From Oscillatoriales cyanobacterium RM2_1_1 (GTDB lineage Bacteria; Cyanobacteriota; Cyanobacteriia; Cyanobacteriales; Microcoleaceae): DNA of 64,000 bases. Below the pieces are notes generated by a model. That model did no database searches. It saw nothing but the letters and a program-made list of their open reading frames with translations, and was not told the DNA's origin. A program made the position numbers and the translations under genes. The stretch is from assembly GCA_012033335.1 (NCBI GenBank), contig JAAURB010000005.1, positions 23,406 through 87,405 on the forward strand. The letters run 5' to 3'. Shown here in pieces: positions 36,797-46,360 of this stretch; the stretch's first letter is position 1; each line of letters begins with the position of its first letter.

Positions 36797-38416
36797 CTAT
36801 CTTTGAGTCCCTTGATGCAATTCTTGCTCGGAATTGATCAGCTCTAGAATGATATCAAATCGGTAATTTTCCACCAATTCTCTGAGGGATTGGGCCAACT
36901 GAGGATTTTCCTGGGGGATTTGTTTGATCAACTCATGCAACAAGCGATCGCTACATTGGGCAGCTCCCCGATGCAATTCTTGCAACCAGGTTATGGGCAT
37001 GATCGCCAGACTGTCTTGACTCAGACTAATAGCAACGGAGTGTAGTACTCCATTTTGTTCCGTTAAAGGATCTGTCGTGACAGTTTGACTCCCTGATGCT
37101 GAAAAGTCAGCCCTGGAAGGAGTGGAAATTTGAACGGGGAGGGTAAACTTCAAGGTCAATCCCCGCTGATCAGCCGCCCCGGCTTCCAGGGGAAAAGTGA
37201 TAGATAGCTGTCCCCCCAAGGCGTGAATCAGATCCCGGCTCATGCAAAAATTGGCAACCTTCTCATTTCTGGAGCACTGTGCTGAAGAGAGATCAAGCAC
37301 ATTCAACAGTTCGATCAGTTCAGGAGACCATTCCTCAATCTGTGCACTTTCAATCCAGAATTCTAATTGACAATTTTCTTCAGGTTGTGGAGGGGAAACA
37401 GGTTGAGGGGCATTGGGATGCTTCCATCGAACCTGAACTGTCAGGTTACTGCGGCTCAATCGAATCATATTACCAACAAGCTGCAACAAGATATAGCGTA
37501 GTTGTCGTTCATCTGCCTGGATAAAGTCAGGCAAATTATCTTCAAGTTGAAACCCAAACTTTATGTTTTTTTGCTTAGCTTCTGGGGCTAGAAAATCCTG
37601 AACAAACTGCAAGAGTGATCCCAGGCAACATTGATTTTCTGGATCAACAATATACCTATCATTCAATTGGGAGATCGAGAGCAAATCATTGACTAAGGTC
37701 AAAAGCTGTTCTCCACTTTGATAAATCTGAGTCAAATTTTGACGTTGTTCTTCAGCCAGACTTGATTGAGTTAACAGAATTTGGCTAAATCCCAGAATTG
37801 AGTTGAGGGGAGTGCGGAGTTCATGACTGACAAAGGTGAGAAAGTCACTTTTAGTTTGGCTTGCCTGGTTTGCGGTTTGTTTAGCCATTTCTAGCTCAAT
37901 AGCCTGGGCGGCAACTTGCTGTTCCAGGTCGGTATTGAGATAGTATAAAACCTGAGCTTGCTCTCTTTTGGTCTTGGAATTGACATAGAAATCCAGGGCG
38001 CTTTGAACGGTTTCAATCAAGACCTGCTCTTTCCAGGGCTTACTCAGATATCGATAGAGATTGGCCGCATTAACGGCTAACCCGACATCTTCTACACTAG
38101 CCTGACCCGTTAACATAATCTGCAAGGTTTGGGGCGATCGCAGATAAACTTGAATGAGAAATTCTACTCCCTTCATTCCAGGCATAATTTGATCGGAAAT
38201 AATCAGGGGAATTTCTATTCCTGAATCCTGTAGTTCTGCAAAGATTTCCAGGGCTTCCTCTGCGGTTTCGGCCACTTCAATTGAGTAATTGTGACCAAAG
38301 TATCTTCGCAAAGAATCCTTGAGAGCACTCAGGAGAAAAATCTCATCATCTACACAAATAATGGTTGACTGGGGTGTTAAGTCTTGCTGGCTTGGCATAT
38401 TCAATAAGCTATCCAT
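36797..38416 (-). CDS. Receiver-histidine kinase hybrid with degenerate ATPase domain
   Basis: Cytoplasmic protein of about 539 residues. The receiver domain (about 15-140) has IICVDDE, phospho-acceptor Asp in IISDQIMPG and the Lys of YLSKPW. A coiled coil and a HisKA box with His in FVSHELRTPLNSI follow. The ATPase domain keeps a weak N box (LLQLVGNMIRLS) but shows no D-x-G-x-G or G-x-G-x-G motif. It is therefore unlikely to bind ATP normally. The last 100 residues (TWLQELHRGAAQCSDRLL onward) resemble a tail common in cyanobacterial hybrid kinases. Start 38416 (MDSLLNMP) is chosen over 38461. Confidence 0.85.
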   Translation of the reverse strand: MDSLLNMPSQQDLTPQSTIICVDDEIFLLSALKDSLRRYFGHNYSIEVAETAEEALEIFAELQDSGIEIPLIISDQIMPGMKGVEFLIQVYLRSPQTLQIMLTGQASVEDVGLAVNAANLYRYLSKPWKEQVLIETVQSALDFYVNSKTKREQAQVLYYLNTDLEQQVAAQAIELEMAKQTANQASQTKSDFLTFVSHELRTPLNSILGFSQILLTQSSLAEEQRQNLTQIYQSGEQLLTLVNDLLSISQLNDRYIVDPENQCCLGSLLQFVQDFLAPEAKQKNIKFGFQLEDNLPDFIQADERQLRYILLQLVGNMIRLSRSNLTVQVRWKHPNAPQPVSPPQPEENCQLEFWIESAQIEEWSPELIELLNVLDLSSAQCSRNEKVANFCMSRDLIHALGGQLSITFPLEAGAADQRGLTLKFTLPVQISTPSRADFSASGSQTVTTDPLTEQNGVLHSVAISLSQDSLAIMPITWLQELHRGAAQCSDRLLHELIKQIPQENPQLAQSLRELVENYRFDIILELINSEQELHQGTQR

Positions 38417-39006
38417 GAACAGTTCCCGATCCCAACGATAGAACACACTGTATATCAGCAATACACATTAGAACGAGTCCAATTATTCTGCGGTATCAGG
38501 ATGGGCTGGACTGATTCTGGACTTGGGCTAGCCGCTAATAATTTACCGAAATATCTACAAGGTTATTCTGAGATGGGACAACACTCAGATCCATTTAGGA
38601 CACCTTGAGAATTGGTCAAGCGTACAAACTTGAACCTTGCAATCTGCTGAATCCGATCATAAGTAGGCGGTTGCAATTAGTTGTTAAATAGAAGGGGGTC
38701 TGGGGCTTTGCCCCAGGAAGCCAGTGCCCCCTTCACCCCACAATCTTCTAATTAATTGCGTCAAGCTACTTATTTATTATTTATCTATCTATGCTATAGA
38801 TAGATTGTATCTGAGAGCAAGATGGGAAGCAGTGATCTGGAGCGGCAACCTGGAATGGTAACCTGAACTGTTTACCATACTTAATCTTTACGAGCAGTTT
38901 TGCTAAATTCCGCAGTTTCTGAGCAAGTTTTTGCATCATGGCTCAGTTTGGGGTTAATCAGTTTGGGGTTAAGTGGATATAGTTTGGATTCCATCATCCC
39001 TGAAAA
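38417..39006. other. Intergenic region containing repeat A copy 4
   Basis: Apart from the repeat at 38660-38772, no coding frame or RNA gene is supported. A segment at 38935-38975 repeats CAGTTTGGGGTTAA twice in tandem. Confidence 0.4.
38660..38772 (+). repeat. Dispersed repeat family A, copy 4 (most complete)
   Basis: This 113-bp element starts TAAGTAGGCGGTTGCAATTA and ends AATTAATTGCGTCAAGCTACTTA-like. Its core GGGGGTCTGGGGC...GCCCCAGG can fold. The outer 7 bases (TAAGTAG/CTACTTA) and the inner AATTA/TAATT words are inverted. The 3' end matches the short copy at 17786 exactly over AATTGCGTCAAGCTACTTA apart from flanks. Confidence 0.75.
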
Positions 39007-40620
39007 TCACCGCCCCAATTTTTGTTTGATTTTAGCGGTTAATAGCTCCACCTCGGGGAGCTTCATCTGAGCGGCAATCCCCGCAAATAACCCCAGACCC
39101 ACTAAACCCGCAATCCCAAGTTCGACCATGAGCAGCCAAAACCCCTGGGTTCCGAAGCTCTGTTCTAACCCCCAAAGCACCCCAGCGGCGGCCAATCCCG
39201 CAATCACACTTCCCAAGACCAAGCCCAAAAAAGGCAAACTCCATTCCCGCCAGGGCAAACCATGCAACCGCCGATGCAAAAGCCACAAAAGAATCAGCAT
39301 CGAAAACAGATTCACTCCTACGGTAGACCAGATCAACCCCGGAGCCCCGAAGGCATTCACCAGTAAAAAATCCAGCAGGGCATTGAGAAAAATATTGAAA
39401 ATGCTGACGCGAAACGGAGTTTCAGCATCCCCCAGGGCATAAAACACCCGTACTAGAACATCACGCCCCAAATAGACAAACATGCCAGTTCCATAGGCCA
39501 CTAATAAGGCCGCCACAAACTCAGAGGCTTCCAGATTGAAAGCATAGCGTTCATAAACCACCCGGACAATTGGAGTCGCCAGGGCCACCATCAAACTTCC
39601 CAAAGGCAGCATGGTGATCGCTGTCAATAGCAACGCTTGACGAATCCGTCCTTTCAACTCAGGCCAATCCTCAGGGGCATTCAGTCGGGCAAAAATAGGC
39701 AGAAACGGAACCAGAATCACGTTAGAGATAATCCCCAACGGAGTCTGAATCAGCAGCCCTGCATATCCCATCGCTGCCGCTGCTTGGGGAATGTATGAGG
39801 CAAAAAACAAATCAGTATAGACATTAATTTGTAGCATCCCGGAGGAAAAGGTCGCCGGAATCATCACCTTTAATACTTCTTGTACCGCTGGCTGCTTGAA
39901 GTTGAATCGCAGGCGCAGTTTTCCCAGGCCAGCTCGTCCCATAGCTGGAATCTGAACTAACCACTGTAAAAACGCTCCCCCCAGGGTTCCCCAGGCTAAT
40001 ACGATTCCCCCCAATAAGGCGTAGGCTGGATCAGTAATCTGCTCCCCCAGATACATCACTAGAATCCCCAAACTCCCCACCAGCACTACGCTAGAAAACA
40101 GAGGACTAATGGAAGGTAGCCAATACATATCCCCCGCATTTAAAGTCCCAAACCCAATGCCAATCAAACCTGCTAGCAGAGCCATTGGTGCCATGATCTT
40201 GAGCTGCTGAACAGCGATCGCCCGAATTTCCAGGCCCTCAGGGGTTTGACTCAACCCTGGGGCAACCAGATGGATCAATGGATCAGCAAACACAACAATC
40301 GAAACAGTCACCAGCAACAGCACTCCCCCCACCAGGGTCGTGATCGTCTCCACTAGGGGAGCGGCTTCCCGGGCATTCCGTCTGGCCAGAACACTGACCA
40401 TGGCACTATGAAATGGCCCATTAATTCCCCCTAGAAGAATCAGCAGGAACCCCGGAATCACATAGGCATAGTTGTAGGCATCAATGGCTGGCCCCACTCC
40501 AAAGGCCGCTGCTATTGCCTGTTGACGGACTAGCCCAAAAACTTTACTGAGTAATGTCGCGATCGCCACAATTCCGGCGATCCGAGCAAGGGAACGGGAG
40601 GGTTTAGTTTCGTCGGACAC
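39007..40620 (-). CDS. murJ: Lipid II flippase MurJ
   Basis: MviN/MurJ-family protein of 537 residues with 14 hydrophobic helices. It flips lipid II across the cytoplasmic membrane for peptidoglycan synthesis. The N-terminus SLARIAGIVAIATLLSKVFGLVRQQAIAAAFG is typical, with the conserved arginines after TM1, and GGINGPFHSA follows in TM2. The start MSDETKPS fits family length. It stands alone on the minus strand. Confidence 0.95.
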   Translation of the reverse strand: MSDETKPSRSLARIAGIVAIATLLSKVFGLVRQQAIAAAFGVGPAIDAYNYAYVIPGFLLILLGGINGPFHSAMVSVLARRNAREAAPLVETITTLVGGVLLLVTVSIVVFADPLIHLVAPGLSQTPEGLEIRAIAVQQLKIMAPMALLAGLIGIGFGTLNAGDMYWLPSISPLFSSVVLVGSLGILVMYLGEQITDPAYALLGGIVLAWGTLGGAFLQWLVQIPAMGRAGLGKLRLRFNFKQPAVQEVLKVMIPATFSSGMLQINVYTDLFFASYIPQAAAAMGYAGLLIQTPLGIISNVILVPFLPIFARLNAPEDWPELKGRIRQALLLTAITMLPLGSLMVALATPIVRVVYERYAFNLEASEFVAALLVAYGTGMFVYLGRDVLVRVFYALGDAETPFRVSIFNIFLNALLDFLLVNAFGAPGLIWSTVGVNLFSMLILLWLLHRRLHGLPWREWSLPFLGLVLGSVIAGLAAAGVLWGLEQSFGTQGFWLLMVELGIAGLVGLGLFAGIAAQMKLPEVELLTAKIKQKLGR

Positions 40621-41271
40621 CTGTTGTTAAAACCTGTTGAAAGGGTCATGGAACAATTTGTTGTTGAGAATTTGTCATCAAGAATTCTGAAGGATTCATT
40701 TCTCAATACTTCATGTCTCAGTGTAGAGGGGCTCCTGCCTCCATACAAGCCACTCCAAAAGTGTCGAAATCTATCACAAAATCTCGAAAAAAATATAAAT
40801 GACGAAACCCTTGTTTTGAAAGAGTTTCAGCTACCCACTCTCCCCTGACCACCCAGAGCTCTTTGCAAAAACTGCATAAGCACCTTCGCCTCAGATATAG
40901 GTTGTATTGAAGACGAGCTGATGCATCTACCCAAACTCTCAAAGCAGCTCTGTTCCTGGGCAGCCTAATCCCATCAGAGCAGAGCTTTTTTCTATTCCAT
41001 AATTTACACATAATTTACATACAGCGTTGCCAACGCGGCTAGAGTACGAGGGGTAGAAGTGGCGGCACACCCCGCCATCTCTCAAATCTGTACCTCACGT
41101 AATTAGGAATCGCTATAACAGTCTTCAATAGTTGGTGGAAAGGGAATGAATGGGCCTTCGTCCTTAAACTTGTATTTAAAAACCTCTATCTAAATTTTTC
41201 AGGATTAATTGAGAATGACCATACTCATAGCTCATACCTTTAATCTATTACCTTTAATCTATAGCTGAAGT
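40621..41271. other. 651-bp intergenic region with repeat B copy 2
   Basis: Several 70-100-codon frames overlap here on both strands, but none has a ribosome binding site or coding-like composition. Repeat B occupies 41019-41120. The remainder is unassigned. Confidence 0.4.
41019..41120 (+). repeat. Dispersed repeat family B, copy 2
   Basis: It begins ACAGCGTTGCCAACGC, has an imperfect core GTGGCGGCACACCCCGCCA, then CTCTCAAATCTGTACCTCACG and ATTAGGAATCGCTATAACA. Copy 3 at 50042-50143 is the same element in the opposite orientation with a perfect hairpin core. Confidence 0.7.
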
Positions 41272-41772
41272 CTAGGGCCCATCCTTGTTCTGGGATGAAT
41301 GGCGCATGGAGTGACCGAAAAAAGTGATCATCAGTAGACAAAAAATACCGATATTGATAGAAACATCAGCTAGATTAAAGATGGGGAACTGAATTAAACG
41401 AAAGTCCAGGAAATCCACCACATGGCCAGAAACAAACCGATCAATCCCATTTCCTAAAGCCCCACCCAAAATCAGTCCATAGCCTAGCTGCTCTAAACGA
41501 CTCAGTCGCGGGCCAAACCAGGCCATAGCCATCAACGCCAGACTAACGCCCAAAGACAGCCAGCGCAACCAAAATACCCCCCCATGAAACAAGCTAAAGG
41601 CTGCCCCTGTATTGATCACGTAGGTAAAGTGAAATACCCCAGGCCAGATTGGAATAGTTTCTGGAGGCACAGTCAACTCAAAAGTCCTCACCACCCAAAA
41701 CTTAGTCAGGTGATCCAGTACCAGACTGATTATTGCAGCAAGCCAGAACAGAGAATTTTTTCGAAAGCGCAT
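41272..41772 (-). CDS. lspA: Lipoprotein signal peptidase (signal peptidase II)
   Basis: Membrane aspartyl protease of 166 residues that cleaves prolipoproteins at the lipobox. It has four hydrophobic helices. The catalytic blocks are GALGNGIDRFVSGHVVDFLDF and FNLADVSINIG, each with its essential Asp. N-terminal DHLTKFWVV is also conserved. It serves the lipoproteins in this window (PhnD-like, PstS, pentapeptide protein). The region 41790-41945 upstream holds degenerate AATTTAAAGTTTGGA-type repeats. Confidence 0.95.
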   Translation of the reverse strand: MRFRKNSLFWLAAIISLVLDHLTKFWVVRTFELTVPPETIPIWPGVFHFTYVINTGAAFSLFHGGVFWLRWLSLGVSLALMAMAWFGPRLSRLEQLGYGLILGGALGNGIDRFVSGHVVDFLDFRLIQFPIFNLADVSINIGIFCLLMITFFGHSMRHSSQNKDGP

Positions 41773-41949
41773 GGGCTAGAGTCTCGGCAGTTAAAATTTA
41801 AAGTTTTTAAAGTTTGAAACGCAGAGTGTGGAATTTAAGGATTGGAGATTGAAATTGAAAGTTCGGGACTTGTAATTTGAAATGGGTAATTTAAGATTTA
41901 CAATCTGGAGCTTAAAACTTGAGGATTGCAGTTCAGCATCCTGCGGAGA

Positions 41950-42552
41950 CTAATAAAGCATCAATCCCCGCAAAATATAGGACAACACCGCGATCGCACA
42001 GACTACCCCAAACTGCCCAGGGAGAGGAGCCAGAGAATACTGGTAGATGGCTTCCCCCAGGGTAATGGTCAGGTCAAATATAGAATTGAAGTAACCAAAA
42101 ATTAAATAAGCAATCCCGACAGTATGAATCGCCCCCAACCCCCACAAACAGCTCCAAGAGAGTAACTCTAATTTGGGTGGGGACTTGAGCGCCAAAAATC
42201 CACACACCCAACCTCCCGGAATAAAGCCTAGTAGATAGCCAAAGGTCGGCTGATTCAGATAGTCTAAACCGCCCCCTTCCGAGAACACCGGAAAGAATGT
42301 CAAACCCATAGCCAGGTAGGCAATCTGAGAGATAATTGCGGCGCTCTTGCCTCCCATGCACCCCACAAACAACACAGCTCCAATCTGAAACGTGACTCCC
42401 AAGGAGTAGACCTGTACCCCTCGTTGCTGCCAAAACCAGATTGGATCAGCCACAAAGGCCGGTAGAAATGTGCCTCCTATCGTGAGTAACACACCAATAA
42501 TGGCCCAGAGCAATTCAAAGGGCGGTGTCATGAGTCTATTTTTTGTGAGCAC
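41950..42552 (-). CDS. bioY: Biotin transporter substrate-binding component BioY
   Basis: S-component of an energy-coupling-factor transporter for biotin. The 200-residue product has about six hydrophobic helices. The family segments are QIGAVLFVGCMGGKSAAIISQIAYLAMGL, PTFGYLLGFIPGGWVCGFLA and the C-terminal LPGQ. A start at 42531 (MTPPFELL) is possible. It lies 71 bases downstream of bioB on the same strand, so uptake and synthesis of biotin are probably co-expressed. Confidence 0.9.
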   Translation of the reverse strand: MLTKNRLMTPPFELLWAIIGVLLTIGGTFLPAFVADPIWFWQQRGVQVYSLGVTFQIGAVLFVGCMGGKSAAIISQIAYLAMGLTFFPVFSEGGGLDYLNQPTFGYLLGFIPGGWVCGFLALKSPPKLELLSWSCLWGLGAIHTVGIAYLIFGYFNSIFDLTITLGEAIYQYSLAPLPGQFGVVCAIAVLSYILRGLMLY

Positions 42553-42623
42553 CGATGAGCTGGGAGTTTAGTGTCATATAGTGTAATAATCTACGATTCA
42601 CTCTGATCTGGCCTGATCTGAAG

Positions 42624-43721
42624 TCAAGCTGGGGAGGGCGCTTCTCCCCCCTCAAGCCCCAGATCCATCAACATATTCTGATCCTGGTCAGGGGATTGAC
42701 CCAGGGTCGTCAGATAGTGACCGATTAACATGGCATTAATCCCCGACTGCAAACCCAGGGATTGCAGTTCCCCCATGACTGCTTCTCGCCCTCCAGCATA
42801 GCGCAGGATTTGCTCAGGCAGAATCAGACGAAAGATGGCGATCGCTTTCAATGCCTCATAGGGATCAAGCTTGGGTTGGGCCGATAAAGGAGTACCCTGA
42901 CGGGGATCAAGCAGATTGATTGGCACCGACTCAACCTCTAGCTCCCGCAAAGCCAGGGCCAAATCTACCCGATCGTCCCAGGTTTCCCCCATGCCGATAA
43001 TCCCCCCAGTACAGGCTTGAATTCCTGCTGCTTTGAGATTTTTTATCGTATCGACCCGATCTTGCCAGGTATGGGTGGTGACAATAGTAGAGTAGAAAGC
43101 TTCAGAGGATTCTAGATTGTGGTTGTAGCGAGTTACTCCCGCCTCAGCCAGGGTTTGAGCTTGCTCCAGGGTTAGTTCCCCCAAGGCACAACAGGGTTTG
43201 ATAGAGGTCTCTGCTTGAATCCGGCGCACCGTCTCCAGAATTTGGCCAAACTCAGTGGACTGGGGACTGTTATGCTTGATTCCACGACCCTGGGAAACCA
43301 GGCAAAACCGCCTAGCTCCCGCCGCTTCAGCCGCCTTAGCCTGAGCCAGAATTTCCTCAGGGGACTTCAAGCCATAAACAGGAGAGTTATTCCCCGGATG
43401 ATGGGCAGATTGAGAGCAAAACCCGCAATTTTCAGAGCAGTTGCCAGATTTGATATTTACAATGCTGCACAGATCCACCATATTGCCGCAACAGGCTTGT
43501 CGTACCTGGTTTGCCGCCTGACAGAGAAGCAAAATATTGTCCTGACCTGTAATTTGAGTCAGTTGAAGCGCCTCGGGGCGATTGAGGCGATGCCCTGCAA
43601 TAATTTGCTCGACCTGCTGCTCTAGCCAATCCTGGAGAACAGCTAAGTTGTTTGAATCAATGGCTGGATTAGCCTTGGCCGGGGAGGTTGAGGAAGAGGT
43701 TTGAACCACGTTTCGCTGCAA
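42624..43721 (-). CDS. bioB: Biotin synthase
   Basis: Radical SAM enzyme that inserts sulfur into dethiobiotin. The 365-residue product has the cluster motif CSENCGFCSQSAHH (C-x3-C-x2-C). The second iron-sulfur site ligands are at Cys in GNMVDLC, CCALGEL and CTGGIIGMGE, and YAGGREA carries the Arg ligand. An N-terminal extension of about 25 residues is unusual and low-complexity. It forms a probable operon with bioY. Confidence 0.96.
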   Translation of the reverse strand: MQRNVVQTSSSTSPAKANPAIDSNNLAVLQDWLEQQVEQIIAGHRLNRPEALQLTQITGQDNILLLCQAANQVRQACCGNMVDLCSIVNIKSGNCSENCGFCSQSAHHPGNNSPVYGLKSPEEILAQAKAAEAAGARRFCLVSQGRGIKHNSPQSTEFGQILETVRRIQAETSIKPCCALGELTLEQAQTLAEAGVTRYNHNLESSEAFYSTIVTTHTWQDRVDTIKNLKAAGIQACTGGIIGMGETWDDRVDLALALRELEVESVPINLLDPRQGTPLSAQPKLDPYEALKAIAIFRLILPEQILRYAGGREAVMGELQSLGLQSGINAMLIGHYLTTLGQSPDQDQNMLMDLGLEGGEAPSPA

Positions 43722-43955
43722 ATTGATACTAACTTAAGTTCTACTCAATCTATCATGGTCTGGTTGCCGTATGCTGATCCAGTCGGCAAGAAGCGCCCTC
43801 TCTGGAGCGAACAACTAAATTTCGTATAAGCTTTTCGGAATGGAAGGAACTTGTCCAGGAAGTCTATTAAATTGACATAAACAGGTACTCTAGACGATTT
43901 TAACTGTTATCAAATTGTTAAATTAACCTGCAATAACTTAGCTTTTGTAAAAATC

Positions 43956-43985
43956 CTTAACCTTTTCTTTACCTTGATTTGCTAA
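43956..43985 (+). promoter_or_regulatory. Pho box upstream of pstS
   Basis: CTTAACCT (43956-43963), three bases, CTTTACCT (43967-43974), three bases, and a weaker TTTGCTAA (43978-43985) form direct 8-bp repeats with 11-bp periodicity. This matches the cyanobacterial PhoB/SphR box (PyTTAAPyPyT). A -10-like TATGCT follows at 43993, which places the RNA start near 44005 and supports the pstS start at 44041. Confidence 0.75.
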
Positions 43986-44040
43986 CTAGGCGCTATGCTC
44001 TATGGTAATTCAACGTCAAGATAGCGGAACTCTGATAGCT

Positions 44041-45207
44041 ATGGTTTTACGTTTCAATCCTATTCTTGCTAAAACTTCTGTAATTGGCCTGATTCTGGGC
44101 TTAGTTGCCTGTGGTGGTGGTACAACAACGACCACTACAACCACTGAAACCCCTGCTGGTGGAGACACAACTGCTGTTGCTCCCAGTGGTACAGAGCCAG
44201 ATGGCGGTGGCAGTGTTGAAACCCAGCTTGTGCTCAACAGCCAGACTAGTGTCGTTGGGGCTGGGGCCTCCTTTCCTGCGCCCTTGTATCAACGGTGGTT
44301 CCAGGACTTCAGCGGTGCTGTGCCTAACCTTCAGGTTGATTATCAATCCGTTGGTAGCGGTGCTGGTGTAGAGCGGTTTACCCAGGGATTGGTGAACTTC
44401 GGAGCCAGTGATGTGGCAATGACTGATGAAGAAATCGCCAAAGTGGAGCGAGGAGTGATTTTGTTGCCCATGACGGCTGGGGGTATTGTACTGTCCTATA
44501 ACCTGCCTGAGGCCCCAGAGCTCAGGCTTCCTAGAGATGTTTACACCGGTATTTTTCTGGGTAAGATTACGAACTGGAATGATCCCGAGATCGCGGCTGC
44601 CAATCCAGATGTGACTCTTCCTGACTTACCTATCACCCCTGTCTACCGCTCCGACGGAAGTGGGACAACCGGAGTTTTCACGATGCACATGAGTGCTGTG
44701 AGCGAAGAGTGGAAGAACTCTATTGGGGAAGGCAAAACGGTTCAGTGGCCCGTGGGGATTGGCGCACCCAAGAATGATGGAGTTGCCGCTCAGATCAATC
44801 AAACCCCAGGTGCCATCGGCTACCTGGAAGAAGGATATGCCGCGAGTGCTGGTCTACCCATGGCCTCCCTTGAGAACAAGTCCGGGAATTTCATCAAGCC
44901 CTCTCCGGAAAGTACCTCCAAGAGCTTGGGTGCCGTTGAGTTGCCGGATAACCTGAGAGCCTTTATTGATGATCCAGAAGGAGACGAGTCCTATCCGATC
45001 GTGACTTACACCTGGATCATGGCTTATGAGCAGTATGATGATCCTGAGATCGCTAAGGCCCTAGAAGCAACCATTGAATATGGTCTGACAGAGGGTCAGA
45101 AGGTGAGCGCTGAGCTGGGTTATATTCCACTGCCTGAGAATGTTGTGGAAAAAGTTGCAGCCGCAGCAGACAGAATTAGCCCAGACTACGAAATTAAGGT
45201 TAAGTAG
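44041..45207 (+). CDS. pstS: Phosphate ABC transporter substrate-binding lipoprotein
   Basis: High-affinity periplasmic phosphate-binding protein. Start 44041 (MVLRFNPILAKTSVIGLILG) gives a normal lipoprotein signal with LVAC lipobox, while 44002 would add 13 polar residues and sits at the predicted RNA start. A Thr/Gly/Pro linker precedes the binding domain. Phosphate-contact segments are GAGASFPAPLYQRW, GSGAGVERF, ASDVAMTDEE and YRSDGSGTTGVF. It is the first gene of pstSCAB behind a Pho box. Confidence 0.95.
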   Translation: MVLRFNPILAKTSVIGLILGLVACGGGTTTTTTTTETPAGGDTTAVAPSGTEPDGGGSVETQLVLNSQTSVVGAGASFPAPLYQRWFQDFSGAVPNLQVDYQSVGSGAGVERFTQGLVNFGASDVAMTDEEIAKVERGVILLPMTAGGIVLSYNLPEAPELRLPRDVYTGIFLGKITNWNDPEIAAANPDVTLPDLPITPVYRSDGSGTTGVFTMHMSAVSEEWKNSIGEGKTVQWPVGIGAPKNDGVAAQINQTPGAIGYLEEGYAASAGLPMASLENKSGNFIKPSPESTSKSLGAVELPDNLRAFIDDPEGDESYPIVTYTWIMAYEQYDDPEIAKALEATIEYGLTEGQKVSAELGYIPLPENVVEKVAAAADRISPDYEIKVK

Positions 45208-45331
45208 TTTTTGATCGGGTAGCAGCCACTTGTCAGCCATGTCTTCTGGACTCACTGCAACTGGCTGCTTTTTGATAGAGAGTGTGATTTGAGTTTATTG
45301 CTGTTAGTTAAGTATTGATTTCAAACTTGTT

Positions 45332-46294
45332 ATGGTTTCACCTGCTAGTAGAGAAATTAAAGGGGGTATACCCCAGTCCCGCACTAACCTGGACAAGACC
45401 ATCGATACCAGCTTTGTCGGTTTAACTCAGGTTTTTGCCTGGGGTGTGCTTGGGGTTTTGGTTTTAATCTCAATCCCGATCATTTTGCAGGCAATTCCCG
45501 CTATACAGGAGTTCGGTCTGGGGTTCATTTTTGATAGTGCCTGGGATCCAGTGAACAGTCGATATGGGGCATTTCCCATGATCTATGGGACACTGATTAC
45601 CTCTTTGATTGCGTTGCTGATTGCGGTTCCTCTAGGTTTGGGCACAGCGATTTTCTTGAGTGAGAACTTTATTCCCCCTCAAGTTCGAACTGCTCTGACA
45701 TTTATGGTGGAGTTATTGGCGGCAATTCCCAGCGTGGTCTACGGTCTTTGGGGGATTTTTGTCCTGGTGCCATTTCTTAGACCGGTTCAGATGTTTTTGT
45801 TCAAAACTCTGGGATGGATTCCTATTTTTAGCACTCCCCCTGCCGGGCCGGGAACTTTTCCAGCCGGAGTGGTTTTGGCGATCATGGTTTTGCCAATTAT
45901 TACAGTAATTGCCCGTGATTCTTTGGCCAGTTTACCTCCAGAGTTACGGCAGGCTTCTCTGGGTCTGGGGGCGACTCGATGGATCACAATTTTTCGAGTT
46001 TTGATTCCGGCGGCTTTCTCTGGAATTATTGGAGGAGTCATGTTGGGTCTGGGTCGAGCCATGGGAGAAACCATGGCGGCAACGATGATCATTGGAAACT
46101 CCAACAGATTCAGCCCTTCCTTATTTGCACCTGGAAATACGATTGCTTCACTACTGGCCAACCAGTTTCCTGAGGCTTCTGGACTGCAAATTTCCGCTTT
46201 GATGTATGCTGCCCTGGTGCTATTTATTTTGACACTGATTGTGAATGTTCTAGCACAGCAGATTGTGAATCGAGTGCAGTCGAAGTACGAGTAA
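45332..46294 (+). CDS. pstC: Phosphate ABC transporter permease PstC
   Basis: Inner-membrane permease of 320 residues with six hydrophobic helices. The N-terminal segment GFIFDSAWDPV and AAIPSVVYGLWGIF are typical of PstC. The EAA coupling loop reads LRQASLGLGATRWITIFRVLIP. It sits 124 bases after pstS and 66 before pstA in one operon. Confidence 0.96.
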   Translation: MVSPASREIKGGIPQSRTNLDKTIDTSFVGLTQVFAWGVLGVLVLISIPIILQAIPAIQEFGLGFIFDSAWDPVNSRYGAFPMIYGTLITSLIALLIAVPLGLGTAIFLSENFIPPQVRTALTFMVELLAAIPSVVYGLWGIFVLVPFLRPVQMFLFKTLGWIPIFSTPPAGPGTFPAGVVLAIMVLPIITVIARDSLASLPPELRQASLGLGATRWITIFRVLIPAAFSGIIGGVMLGLGRAMGETMAATMIIGNSNRFSPSLFAPGNTIASLLANQFPEASGLQISALMYAALVLFILTLIVNVLAQQIVNRVQSKYE

Positions 46295-46360
46295 GCTGTC
46301 CAATGGATTCAACCGACTCAACTGCCTTAATTGCTGACGTTTACCTCCTGATCTAAAGTT

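Noticed and set aside
40624..41011. Overlapping 70-100-codon frames on both strands between murJ and lspA
   Set aside because: They overlap each other, lack start signals and look random. Only the repeat B copy is supported here.
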